The translations under genes were made by a program, and so were the position numbers. This document shows, piece by piece, positions 6,002 through 13,337 of a stretch of DNA of 15,008 nucleotides. Within the stretch, counting starts at the first letter, position 1. Each line of letters opens with the position of its first letter. The notes beneath the pieces are model-generated. The model was not told where the DNA came from and ran no database searches. It was given only the letters and a program-made list of their open reading frames with translations. The stretch comes from CAG-877 sp963645945 (GTDB taxonomy: Bacteria > Bacillota_I > Bacilli_A > RF39 > UBA660): contig CAVIUA010000026.1 in NCBI GenBank assembly GCA_963645945.1, positions 1 through 15,008 on the forward strand, written 5' to 3'.

Positions 6002-7093
6002 ATGGACTATGTATTTAGTATCAAGACATCAATAATGTTTTTTCCAATAATTGCCTGTCTTTTTACAATACCCTATATTTTAAAACAATATCATAAATAT
6101 GGTTCAATTAATAAATTAAGAACTTTAATCGTTTATTCATTCATTTTATATATGATGACTATTTACTTTTTAGTAATATTACCATTACCAGATATTAGTG
6201 AAGTCGTTAATAATAAATTTGAATATAATCTAATTCCATTTTCATTTATAAATGACATTATCAAGAAAACTTCATTTAATATAATGATTCCATCTACCTA
6301 TTTAAAAGCCCTTACTGAACATTGTACCTATGTAGTAATATTTAATATTTTAATGACTGTTCCTTTTGGTATGTATTTAAGATATTATTACAAAGCTAGT
6401 TTTAAAAAAGTATTATTCTTATCTTTCTTCTTAAGTCTATTCTTTGAACTTACTCAATTAACAGGTCTTTATTTTATTTATCCAAAGCCATATCGTTTAT
6501 TTGATGTTGATGATTTACTTTTAAATACAACTGGTGGAGTCCTAGGATATTTCTTATTTGGACTAATAGAAAAATATTTACCATCTAGAGATAAAATAGA
6601 TGAAGATTCTAAAGAAAAAGGTCAAGTAATTTCTGGATTAAGAAGACTAACTTATTTCTTCTTAGATTTATTTATATTTAATTTTTCCTATAGCCTAGTA
6701 AGCATATTTATTAATAATGAATTTACTAAGTACACATGTCTAATAATTTATTATATCTTAATACCATACTTAAAAAACGGTTATACTTTAGCCGGCAAAT
6801 TTTTAAATATTAAAATAGTATCCGAAAATAAACCGTTATTTAGAATAAGTTTAAGAGCAATATTTATATACATATATTATTATAAAATTATTTATATAAT
6901 GACATTACCAACATTATTATTTGCGTACTTTAATTTACAAGTACTTATTAATTTATACTTACCAATAGCGGCATTATTTTTAGTTTTATTCTATATTATA
7001 AATATCCTACATCTTTTAAAACACAAGACTATGTTTTATGACTCACTACTAAAAGTTGATTTGGAAAGTACTATTAAAAGTAAACAAAGATAA
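6002..7093 (+). CDS. VanZ-like / RDD-domain fusion membrane protein
   Basis: An integral membrane protein of 363 residues from the chosen start. The ATG at 5993 lies inside the AAAGGA ribosome binding site, so the ATG at 6002, eight bases after it, is the better start. The first part (about 1-195) is a VanZ-like domain with roughly five membrane segments and the family motif FELTQL followed by FDVDDLLLNTTGGVLGY. A charged linker (about 193-210, KIDEDSKEKG) leads to an RDD domain (about 211-363) that begins LRRLTYFFLD, carries the conserved NGYTLAGKFLNIKIV segment and ends in a HKTMFYDSLL-type motif. VanZ-RDD fusions occur in Firmicutes; VanZ relatives have been linked to lipophilic antibiotic resistance, while RDD domains have been linked to transport. 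The precise role here is unknown. It stands alone between a terminator and the next promoter. Confidence 0.8.
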   Translation: MDYVFSIKTSIMFFPIIACLFTIPYILKQYHKYGSINKLRTLIVYSFILYMMTIYFLVILPLPDISEVVNNKFEYNLIPFSFINDIIKKTSFNIMIPSTYLKALTEHCTYVVIFNILMTVPFGMYLRYYYKASFKKVLFLSFFLSLFFELTQLTGLYFIYPKPYRLFDVDDLLLNTTGGVLGYFLFGLIEKYLPSRDKIDEDSKEKGQVISGLRRLTYFFLDLFIFNFSYSLVSIFINNEFTKYTCLIIYYILIPYLKNGYTLAGKFLNIKIVSENKPLFRISLRAIFIYIYYYKIIYIMTLPTLLFAYFNLQVLINLYLPIAALFLVLFYIINILHLLKHKTMFYDSLLKVDLESTIKSKQR

Positions 7094-7108
7094 TCATGTT
7101 TACAAAAA

Positions 7109-7137
7109 TTGACATATTTAAAAAAATATCATATACT
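7109..7137 (+). promoter_or_regulatory. Promoter of the ABC exporter leader
   Basis: TTGACA (7109-7114) and TATACT (7132-7137) are spaced by exactly 17 bases. Transcription would start near 7144, leaving a leader of almost 200 bases before the transporter start at 7341. Confidence 0.8.
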
Positions 7138-7143
7138 ATGCAT

Positions 7144-7200
7144 GTAGTAATTTAATTCGTCCATTCGCGTCTTACTACCATATAAACTTGTTAATAGTTT
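7144..7200 (+). other. Two 5'-leader hairpins upstream of the small ORF
   Basis: GTAGTAA (7144-7150) pairs with TTACTAC (7172-7178) around a 21-base loop, and AAACT (7184-7188) pairs with AGTTT (7196-7200). They occupy the leader between the predicted transcription start and the ribosome binding site of the 44-codon ORF. I do not recognise a known riboswitch consensus in them. Confidence 0.4.
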
Positions 7201-7209
7201 AGAGGAATA

Positions 7210-7344
7210 ATGAAGAGCCTTAAGAATCTCCTCATGAATGGCAACAAACATGAAACAATTATTTTAGTGATTGTTATTTGTTGCATGTTCATGAAAGGAG
7301 GTTCTTTTTCTTTACAATCACAAAAGAAAGGAAGATTATTATGA
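7210..7344 (+). CDS. 44-codon leader ORF overlapping the ABC exporter start
   Basis: An ORF beginning MKSLKNLLMNGNKH has an AGAGGA ribosome binding site (7201-7206, rather close to the ATG) and ends in TGA at 7342-7344, overlapping the transporter ATG at 7341 as ATGA. The ORF passes through the whole terminator hairpin at 7222-7306. Residues 17-28 are hydrophobic (from ATT ATT TTA onward, including two Cys), which may be a short membrane segment or a nascent-chain arrest region. The arrangement resembles BmrB, the leader peptide that controls the multidrug ABC transporter BmrCD of B. subtilis by ribosome-mediated attenuation. No sequence similarity to BmrB is claimed. It may also be translationally coupled to the transporter. 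Confidence 0.5.
   Translation: MKSLKNLLMNGNKHETIILVIVICCMFMKGGSFSLQSQKKGRLL
7222..7309 (+). terminator. Leader terminator (attenuator) before the ABC exporter
   Basis: A long imperfect hairpin: AAGAA/TTCTT at the base, CTCCT (7228-7232) with AGGAG (7296-7300), CATGAA (7233-7238) with TTCATG (7288-7293), GCAACAAA (7241-7248, first base G7241) with TTTGTTGC (7277-7284), and an inner AACAAT (7254-7259) with ATTGTT (7270-7275). A T-run (7305-7309) follows. It sits between the promoter and the transporter start, so expression needs read-through. Confidence 0.75.
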
Positions 7345-9029
7345 AACTATTTAAACAAGTATTAGAAAAAAACAAATCAATAATAATTTTATATTTATCT
7401 ATTGGTATTTCAATGACATTTTTAGAATTATATTTAGTCACATATTATCAAAAAATATTAGATTCATTTCAGTATAAAACATTAACGTTAACACAGATAA
7501 TAATTTATGGAATCCTATTGGCAATAGAAACCATACTAGGTTACATAGACAACTATCCAGAACAAAAATTAAAAAATGGACTTTATCTAGATTTTAAATT
7601 ACAATCTTTAAGGAAAATGAAAACTATTGACTATTTAGAATATCAGAAACTTGGAACTGGTAATTTAATTCAAAAAATAGAAGAAGGAGCTACTGCCTCA
7701 ACTGATGTTATAATGAATTATTATTTAAAGGTTTTTAGAAATTTATTACCAACAGCTTTTTTCAGTTTAATATTCATTTATCAAGTAAAAAAAGAATTAA
7801 CAATTTTTATTTTAATAGGGTACATCTTTGTAATTGTAATTTCTAATTTAATTTTAAGAAGACTTTATAGCTTAAAAGAAAAAATATTAATAAATAGTGA
7901 ATTCCTAAATAGACACCTAGTACGTGGTTTTATGGAATTGGTAGTTTTTAGAATTAATAAGAAATATGACATGGAAATAGAAATAACAGAAACTGGTATT
8001 AAAAATATTGTTAACAGTAAAGTTAAAATAAAACTAGTTCATGAGCTGTTTTTTTCCTCATTTGAACTTATCGTTTCCATTTTACAAGTCGTAATATTAT
8101 TATATGCCGTTTTAAAAGCAAATCTTACAGTAGGTGCTATTGTAACTGTAATTACTTTAATAGGTAAGTCTTATCAGCCAATTGCTATATTTAACGTAGA
8201 ATATGTTGACTATAAACTAAATAAACTTGCCATAAAAAGATATATAGATTTTCTAAATATAAAAGATGATAATAATTTAACTACTGGTAAAAAGTTGAAA
8301 AAGTTTTCTCCTTCAGTTACCTTTAAACATGTTACCTACAAATATCCAGATTCTAAAAAAGTATTAATAAATAATCTAAATCTAAATATAAAAGCTGGAG
8401 AAAAACTTGCTATAGTAGGTGAAACCGGATCTGGAAAATCAACAATTATCAAATTAATAATAGGTCTTTTAAAAGATTATCAAGGAGAGATTTTAATATC
8501 TAATGAGAATCTAGATCATATAAATTTAAATGATTTATATGATCAAATAACTTATATATCACAAGAATCACCTATATTTGATGGAACTCTTCGAGAAAAT
8601 ATAGTTTTTGATAAAAAAGTTCCAGATAAAGAAATATTAAAAGTCTTAAAACTAGTATCATTAGAAAAATTCTATCAACGTTTAGAAAAAGGCTTAGATA
8701 CTGAACTTGGTGAAAAAGGGATTAAAATGTCAGGTGGCGAAAGACAGCGAGTTGCTTTAGCAAGACTTTTCTTTGAAAATACTAATATAGTAATTCTAGA
8801 TGAGGCAACTAGTGCAATGGATAATATTACTGAAAAAGAAGTTATGACTAATATAATGAAAAACTCAAAAGAAAAAACTTTAATAATAATTGCTCATCGC
8901 TTAGAAACTATAAAAAAAGTTGACCAAGTGCTAGTCTTGTCTGATGGTGAAATAAAAGAAGCAGGAACTTATCAAGAATTATTAAATAAAAAAGATTATT
9001 TCTATAACCTAGTAAACTTAAAAAAATAG
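7341..9029 (+). CDS. ABC exporter, fused permease and ATPase (multidrug or lipid type)
   Basis: A half-transporter of 562 residues, expected to work as a dimer in the cytoplasmic membrane. The first 310 residues hold the exporter membrane domain with about six hydrophobic segments. The ATPase domain (about 328-562) has Walker A GETGSGKST starting near residue 360, the Q-loop in YISQESPIFDG, the signature SGGER at 464-468, Walker B ILDEATSAMD with D487 and E488, and the switch histidine H519 in IIAHRLET. All catalytic residues are intact. Substrate cannot be told from sequence. The ATG at 7341 follows AAAGGAAG at good spacing; an in-frame upstream ATG at 7278 lies inside the terminator hairpin and is not used. 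Control is probably by attenuation in the leader. Confidence 0.9.
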   Translation: MKLFKQVLEKNKSIIILYLSIGISMTFLELYLVTYYQKILDSFQYKTLTLTQIIIYGILLAIETILGYIDNYPEQKLKNGLYLDFKLQSLRKMKTIDYLEYQKLGTGNLIQKIEEGATASTDVIMNYYLKVFRNLLPTAFFSLIFIYQVKKELTIFILIGYIFVIVISNLILRRLYSLKEKILINSEFLNRHLVRGFMELVVFRINKKYDMEIEITETGIKNIVNSKVKIKLVHELFFSSFELIVSILQVVILLYAVLKANLTVGAIVTVITLIGKSYQPIAIFNVEYVDYKLNKLAIKRYIDFLNIKDDNNLTTGKKLKKFSPSVTFKHVTYKYPDSKKVLINNLNLNIKAGEKLAIVGETGSGKSTIIKLIIGLLKDYQGEILISNENLDHINLNDLYDQITYISQESPIFDGTLRENIVFDKKVPDKEILKVLKLVSLEKFYQRLEKGLDTELGEKGIKMSGGERQRVALARLFFENTNIVILDEATSAMDNITEKEVMTNIMKNSKEKTLIIIAHRLETIKKVDQVLVLSDGEIKEAGTYQELLNKKDYFYNLVNLKK

Positions 9030-9074
9030 TTTCATTTCGCAAAAACGGTTTTTTTGCTTTTTGCGAAATGGAAA
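9030..9074. terminator. Palindromic terminator after the ABC exporter
   Basis: CATTTCGCAAAAA (9033-9045) pairs perfectly with TTTTTGCGAAATG (9058-9070), with further pairing outside. An inner alternative, GCAAAAA with TTTTTGC, is followed by TTTTT (9058-9062), which gives a regular plus-strand terminator. The palindrome could also stop transcription or stabilise the mRNA end. Confidence 0.65.
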
Positions 9075-9100
9075 TTGCACAATAAAAATACAAATAGTAA

Positions 9101-9129
9101 TTGACACTAAATAAAATAATGACTATAAT
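9101..9129 (+). promoter_or_regulatory. Consensus promoter of the RloAB-type module
   Basis: TTGACA (9101-9106) and TATAAT (9124-9129) are both perfect with the ideal 17-base spacing. Transcription would start near 9136. A second TATAAT (9205-9210) just before the ribosome binding site lacks a good -35. The unusual strength suggests constitutive expression unless a repressor acts at the inverted repeat just downstream. Confidence 0.85.
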
Positions 9130-9147
9130 AGCAGGTATTATTACAAA

Positions 9148-9168
9148 TTTTGCACAAAAAATGCAAAA
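9148..9168. repeat. Inverted repeat in the 5' leader of the RloAB-type module
   Basis: TTTTGCA (9148-9154) and TGCAAAA (9162-9168) are perfect inverted arms with a seven-base spacer, 12 to 32 bases downstream of the predicted transcription start. It could be an operator for an unseen repressor, or a small RNA hairpin. A related TTGCACAA occurs at 9075-9082. Confidence 0.4.
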
Positions 9169-9229
9169 AATTAAAAAATAATGTAATTTTTTTAAAAAAT
9201 ACTATATAATATATATAGGAGGAGATAAA

Positions 9230-10483
9230 ATGCTAGTAGAGTTTAGTGTTAAAAATTTTAGATCTTTCAAAGAAAAAGTAACTTTCTCTATGGAAAAAGG
9301 CGTAGGGGAAGAACTTGAGAAAAATATAATTAATATAAATAATCTAAAAGTTTTAAAATCGGCTGCTATTTATGGAGCAAATGCATCTGGTAAATCAAAT
9401 CTTATAAATGCTTTTACTGTCGCAATATTAATGGTTAGAAGTTCAAATACAATACCCGTTAATGGCAAATGGCTAGGTGTTGTACCATTTGAATTTGATG
9501 AAAAAACAAAACAAGAACCAACGTATTTTGAATTTATATTTATAACAAATGGAATTAAATATAAATATTCCTTTAGTGCAGATAAGTCAAAAATACATAA
9601 TGAATCGTTAGAAGCATATTATTCACAAAAACCAACCTTGATTTTTAGAAGAGAGAATGTAAATGAATATACATATACATCTGATGAAAACAAATTAAGA
9701 GACATAGAAGCCAAGAACACTGATAATAAATTATTTCTTTCAACAGCAACAACTTGGAACTATGATAAAACGAAAGATGCTTTCCTATGGTTCATGAATT
9801 GTGTTGATACCTTTAATGATTTTTTAATGATATCTGATGAAGACTTAAAAAACTTTAGCAAGGATAATAGTGACCTTAAAGATTTTACTTTAAAACTATT
9901 AAAAGCATCAGACATTGTAATTAAAGATATAATGGTAAAGTATGAAGAAAAAGATATGGATTCTACCATGATTAACATGTTAGTTCCACCAGCTGCAAGA
10001 TCTGCAGAAACTCCAAAAATTAAGAATGTTAATATAGAAGTAGAACATGAAATAATTGATAAAAACGGGAAAAGTAGTGTATACAAATTAAACTTTAACG
10101 ATGAATCAGCTGGTACGCAAATAATGTTTGCCTTAGCGCCTTTTTTAAAAAGAGCTTTTGAAGAACAAAAGGTGATTATTGTTGACGAATTGGAAAAAAG
10201 TCTACATCCAACATTAGTGGAATACATAATTAACATATTTAATAACCCAGAAATTAATAAAGCAAACAGTCAGTTAATATTCTCAACACACGCTATTAAT
10301 TTATTAGACTTAGACATATTTAGAAGAGACCAAATCTGGTTTACAGAAAAGAATTCTGAAACTGGAATAACTGAATTATATCCACTTGATGATTTTTCAG
10401 TTAGAAAAACAGAGAATATCCAAAAAGGATATTTAAATGGTAGATATGGAGCAATACCATTTATAGAGGATAATTTCAATTAA
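9230..10483 (+). CDS. RloA / AbiLi-like AAA-family ATPase
   Basis: A 417-residue ABC/SMC-like ATPase of the OLD-related AAA_15/AAA_21 group. It opens with VEFSVKNFRSFKE, the typical N-terminal strand of this family, followed by Walker A GANASGKS (49-56). A signature-like segment DESAGTQ starts at residue 291, Walker B IIVDELEKSLHP contains D319 and E320, and the switch histidine is H354 in FSTHAINLLD. The C-terminal segment RKTENIQKGYLNGRYGAIPFI is characteristic of RloA/AbiLi. Its partner RloB follows after two bases. Together they match the AbiL/RloAB abortive-infection type of phage defence, where the ATPase is thought to act with a TOPRIM-type effector. Start chosen at the ATG after AGGAGGAG (9217-9224), a strong site. 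Confidence 0.85.
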   Translation: MLVEFSVKNFRSFKEKVTFSMEKGVGEELEKNIININNLKVLKSAAIYGANASGKSNLINAFTVAILMVRSSNTIPVNGKWLGVVPFEFDEKTKQEPTYFEFIFITNGIKYKYSFSADKSKIHNESLEAYYSQKPTLIFRRENVNEYTYTSDENKLRDIEAKNTDNKLFLSTATTWNYDKTKDAFLWFMNCVDTFNDFLMISDEDLKNFSKDNSDLKDFTLKLLKASDIVIKDIMVKYEEKDMDSTMINMLVPPAARSAETPKIKNVNIEVEHEIIDKNGKSSVYKLNFNDESAGTQIMFALAPFLKRAFEEQKVIIVDELEKSLHPTLVEYIINIFNNPEINKANSQLIFSTHAINLLDLDIFRRDQIWFTEKNSETGITELYPLDDFSVRKTENIQKGYLNGRYGAIPFIEDNFN

Positions 10484-10485
10484 TA

Positions 10486-11085
10486 ATGGCTAGAATCAAT
10501 AAAAGAAAAAAAAGAAACTCGCTAATTCTAATAAAATGTGAAGGAACAAATTCTGCAGAGAAAATATATTTTAATAATTTTAAAAGTAGAAATTGTAGAA
10601 TAAAGTTTGCAACAGGTAATAGTACAGACGTTAAAGGAATGCTCGATGATTTGATCAATTATATGAAAAAAGAAGATATTACACCAGAAAATCAGGACAA
10701 AATATATTTAGTGTTAGATACAGATTTGAATAAAAAAAGAATTCAAGACATAAAAAGTATAGAAAAAGAATGTGAAAATAGAGGAATAAGAATAATAACT
10801 TCGTCTCCAACATTTGAAATATGGTATTTAATGCATTACAAAAAAGAAAACTTAACTTTTAAAGACAGTCTTTCTGTAAAAAAAGAACTAAAAAAAATAA
10901 TACCAGATTACAAAGAAACTATGAATATATATACTAAAATAGTAGAGGAAACTAAAACAGCTGTAGAAAACGCTAAATTAATTGAAAAGAGATTAAAAAA
11001 TACAGCAGATAATGCATATTCGTTTACTCCACATTCATATGTATATGAAATAATTGAAGAAATTAATAACAGTAACAATAACTGA
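10486..11085 (+). CDS. RloB / AbiLii-like TOPRIM-related effector
   Basis: A 199-residue protein of the RloB family. It shows the order of conserved parts seen in that family: a basic N terminus, IKCEGTNSAEKIYF with E19, the acidic pair D78 and D80 in YLVLDTD, and SSPTFEIWYLMHY (106-118). These acidic residues resemble the metal-binding site of TOPRIM nucleases, so nuclease activity against nucleic acid is plausible but not shown. The start lies two bases after the rloA stop; the nearest ribosome binding site (AGAGGA, 10465-10470) is too far, which suggests translational coupling with the ATPase. The tail ends in an Asn-rich string (NNSNNN). Its Asn content is about 21 of 199, a useful contrast to the asparagine operon. 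Confidence 0.85.
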   Translation: MARINKRKKRNSLILIKCEGTNSAEKIYFNNFKSRNCRIKFATGNSTDVKGMLDDLINYMKKEDITPENQDKIYLVLDTDLNKKRIQDIKSIEKECENRGIRIITSSPTFEIWYLMHYKKENLTFKDSLSVKKELKKIIPDYKETMNIYTKIVEETKTAVENAKLIEKRLKNTADNAYSFTPHSYVYEIIEEINNSNNN

Positions 11086-11124
11086 AAAAAACTAAAAATT
11101 TTACTTACATAAAAAAATATAAAA

Positions 11125-11133
11125 TGTTATAAT
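11125..11133 (+). promoter_or_regulatory. Extended -10 promoter of the MATE gene
   Basis: TGTTATAAT (11125-11133) is an extended -10 element identical to the one before the VanZ-RDD gene. A partial -35 (CTTACA, 11104-11109) lies 18 bases upstream. Transcription would start near 11139-11141. Confidence 0.65.
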
Positions 11134-11138
11134 TGCTA

Positions 11139-11204
11139 ATGCAACGTGTAGTGAACTATATCACAGTAAATCCAGTTGATATAGCTCACTATTTTTGTTT
11201 GTAA
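11139..11204 (+). CDS. Possible leaderless mini-ORF (21 codons) through the MATE leader hairpin
   Basis: ATG at 11139-11141 coincides with the expected transcription start and opens a frame starting MQRVVNYITVNPVD and ending at TAA 11202-11204. It spans the whole leader hairpin. If translated, it would be from a leaderless start, and ribosomes on it could affect the terminator. The frame could be open by chance, so this is tentative. Confidence 0.25.
   Translation: MQRVVNYITVNPVDIAHYFCL
11149..11196 (+). terminator. Leader terminator before the MATE gene
   Basis: TAGTGA (11149-11154) and TCACTA (11186-11191), then TATATCA (11157-11163) and TGATATA (11177-11183), form a 14-bp stem with one mismatch and a 13-base loop, followed by TTTTT (11192-11196). 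It lies after the promoter and before the MATE start, so it may be an attenuator; it can also end transcripts from the RloAB-type module. Confidence 0.75.
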
Positions 11205-11224
11205 AAAAGAAAGGAATGAAAAGT

Positions 11225-13231
11225 ATGAAAGAATTAGATTTAGGAACAGAAAAAATTCCAAAACTCATTAAAAAGTTTGCAATACCTTGTGTTATAAGCA
11301 TGATAGTAGCAGCTCTATACAACATAGTAGACCAAATTTACATTGGCTGGAGTGATGCTGGAGCCTTTGGTAATGCCGCTACTAATATAGTGTATCCATT
11401 TACAGTAATAGCTCTTGCTTTTACACTATTATTAGGAGATGGTGGAGCAGCACTTTTTAGCTTATCATTAGGAGCAAAAGACAAAGAAAAAGCCAATAAA
11501 AGTATTGGTAACAGTATAGTAATGCTAATAGCTATTTCCTTAGTTTTATTAGTAATAGGATTAGTATTCAATGAACAAATATTAAATATTTTTGGAGCAA
11601 ATCCAAAAGAAATAGAGTGTTACAATTATGCCAAAGATTATTTAAGAATAATTTGTTACGGATTACCTTTTTATATCATTGGTCAAGGATTAAATGCTGC
11701 TATTAGAAGTGATGGTTCTCCAAAGTATGCCATGATTGCAACAACATCAGGTGCCATTGCTAATATAATTTTAGATCCAATATTTATTTTTACTTTAAAC
11801 CTAGAAGTAAAAGGAGCCGCCATTGCGACAATAATAGGCCAAATAATTACTTTTATTATAAGTATTATTTATCTAACAAAATCAAAATCATTTAAAGTAT
11901 CAAAAGAGTCCTTAAAATTAGATAAAGAAATTTCTAAAAATATATTAAGTCTAGGACTTGCCTCTCTAATAACTCAATTAGCTATAGTAATAGTAATTGC
12001 TGTATCTAATAATTTAATAGCCAAATACGGTTATGAAACATATGCTTCAACTAATCAAGCTTACGGTACAATAATTCCATTAGCGGTAATTGGTATATGT
12101 ATGAAAGTATTTGGAATAATAATTTCAATAGTAATAGGAGTATCAATTGGCGGCCAACCAATCATTGGTTATAACATGGGCGCTGGTAAAACTAAAAGAG
12201 TAAAAGAAACAGCTAAATATATATTTATTATAAATGCAATTGTTGGATTAATAGCTTTCTTATTATTTGAATTATTCCCATCACAAATCATTTCTATTTT
12301 TGGCAAAGGTAATGGAATAGAGTATACTGAATATGCTAAATTATGTTTAAGAATTTTCTTATCTGGAATAGTATTTACCTGTCTCATAAAATCAACATCA
12401 ATTATATTACAGTCCATTGGCTCAAGTTTAAAATCAACTCTTCTTGCATTATCTAGAGATATCTTTTACTTTATACCAGCAAGTATTATCATAGCTAGTC
12501 TTTCTCATAGTGTTGTTACTATGTTATGGAGTGCTTTAATTGCTGATACACTAGCTTTTATAACTGCTATAATTTTATTGAAGAAAGAATTTAAAAAGTT
12601 AGACAAGTTAGAAGAAAATATAACAATAGAAGAAAAACAAGAAAGTCATAATAGTATTCTAAAAAATAAAATAGTAATAACTATTTCCAGAGAATATGCA
12701 TCTGGTGGACATTATGTTGGAAAACTTTTATCTGAAGAATTAGGAATCCCTCTTTATGATAAAGAAATAATTAATTTAACAGCAGTAAAACATGGTTATT
12801 CTAAAGCCTATGTTGAAATGAATGAAGAAAGTAAAATTCCAACAACTAACTACTATTTAAATGATGATAAATTATTTGAAAGTGAAGCTAAAGTAATAAA
12901 AGATTTAGCAAAAAAATCATGTATAATAGTTGGAAGATGTGCAGACTACATATTAAGAAATGAAAAAAATATTATAAAAGTATTTTTATATTCTGATGAA
13001 GAATCAAAAATAAAAAGAGCTACTAAATATTACGGACTTTCTAACGATAAAGCACAAAAAGAAATAACTAAAATTAATAAACAAAGAGCAAAACATTATA
13101 ATTATTACACTAGTAAAGTTTGGAATAATTACTCTAATTATGATTATGTAATTAATGTAGATAAATTAGGTGTAGAAAAAACAACAGCAATTTTAAAAGA
13201 AATTGTTATTACAGAAGATAGTTTGCATTAA
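11225..13231 (+). CDS. MATE efflux transporter fused to a cytidylate-kinase-like domain
   Basis: A 668-residue protein. Residues 1 to about 460 are a complete MATE-family efflux transporter with about 12 membrane segments, including the conserved GDGGAALFSLSLGAKDKEKA stretch near 71-90. MATE proteins export cationic drugs or metabolites using Na+ or H+ gradients. A charged linker (about 458-480) leads to a cytosolic domain (about 481-665) of the cytidylate-kinase-like (Cytidylate_kin2) type, with SREYASGGHYVGK as its P-loop region, a YDKEII element and IIVGRCADYIL near 567-577. The frame is continuous, so the fusion is genuine in this sequence. What the kinase-like domain does is unknown; regulation or substrate modification are possible. 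The start at 11225 has GAAAGGA nine bases upstream; earlier starts lie within the terminator or the ribosome binding site. Confidence 0.88.
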   Translation: MKELDLGTEKIPKLIKKFAIPCVISMIVAALYNIVDQIYIGWSDAGAFGNAATNIVYPFTVIALAFTLLLGDGGAALFSLSLGAKDKEKANKSIGNSIVMLIAISLVLLVIGLVFNEQILNIFGANPKEIECYNYAKDYLRIICYGLPFYIIGQGLNAAIRSDGSPKYAMIATTSGAIANIILDPIFIFTLNLEVKGAAIATIIGQIITFIISIIYLTKSKSFKVSKESLKLDKEISKNILSLGLASLITQLAIVIVIAVSNNLIAKYGYETYASTNQAYGTIIPLAVIGICMKVFGIIISIVIGVSIGGQPIIGYNMGAGKTKRVKETAKYIFIINAIVGLIAFLLFELFPSQIISIFGKGNGIEYTEYAKLCLRIFLSGIVFTCLIKSTSIILQSIGSSLKSTLLALSRDIFYFIPASIIIASLSHSVVTMLWSALIADTLAFITAIILLKKEFKKLDKLEENITIEEKQESHNSILKNKIVITISREYASGGHYVGKLLSEELGIPLYDKEIINLTAVKHGYSKAYVEMNEESKIPTTNYYLNDDKLFESEAKVIKDLAKKSCIIVGRCADYILRNEKNIIKVFLYSDEESKIKRATKYYGLSNDKAQKEITKINKQRAKHYNYYTSKVWNNYSNYDYVINVDKLGVEKTTAILKEIVITEDSLH

Positions 13232-13305
13232 CATCATCAAGAGCCAATATAAACTATAAATTTGTATTTTGCTATTGAGCAAATAAAAAAATCATGTTAA
13301 AATTA

Positions 13306-13314
13306 TGTTATAAA
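13306..13314 (+). promoter_or_regulatory. Extended -10 promoter of the pilin-like gene
   Basis: TGTTATAAA (13306-13314) resembles the extended -10 elements at 5972 and 11125. No good -35 is visible. The 106-base gap before the gene also holds a weak stem TTTGC/GCAAA (about 13268-13283) with no T-run on this strand. Confidence 0.5.
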
Positions 13315-13337
13315 TATAGTAAAAGAGTGTGAAGTTC

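Noticed and set aside
7144..7200. A known riboswitch class before the ABC exporter
   Set aside because: The two small stems match no consensus I know; the small ORF and terminator explain the leader better.
7278..7340. An in-frame ATG 21 codons upstream as the start of the ABC exporter
   Set aside because: It lies inside the 3' arm of the terminator hairpin, has no ribosome binding site, and adds an untypical Arg-Phe-rich stretch. The ATG at 7341 has a good site and the normal family N terminus.
9760..10236. A long antisense frame across the RloA-like gene
   Set aside because: It has no ribosome binding site, hydrophobic low-complexity content and sits opposite a gene with intact ATPase motifs.
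11195..11224. TTG at 11195 or ATG at 11216 as the MATE start
   Set aside because: The TTG lies at the end of the terminator T-run, and the ATG at 11216 overlaps the AAAGGA ribosome binding site that serves 11225.
12600..12680. The MATE-kinase junction as a sequencing frameshift or chimaera
   Set aside because: The frame is continuous, both domains are complete, codon use does not change, and the linker is an ordinary charged helix-like segment.
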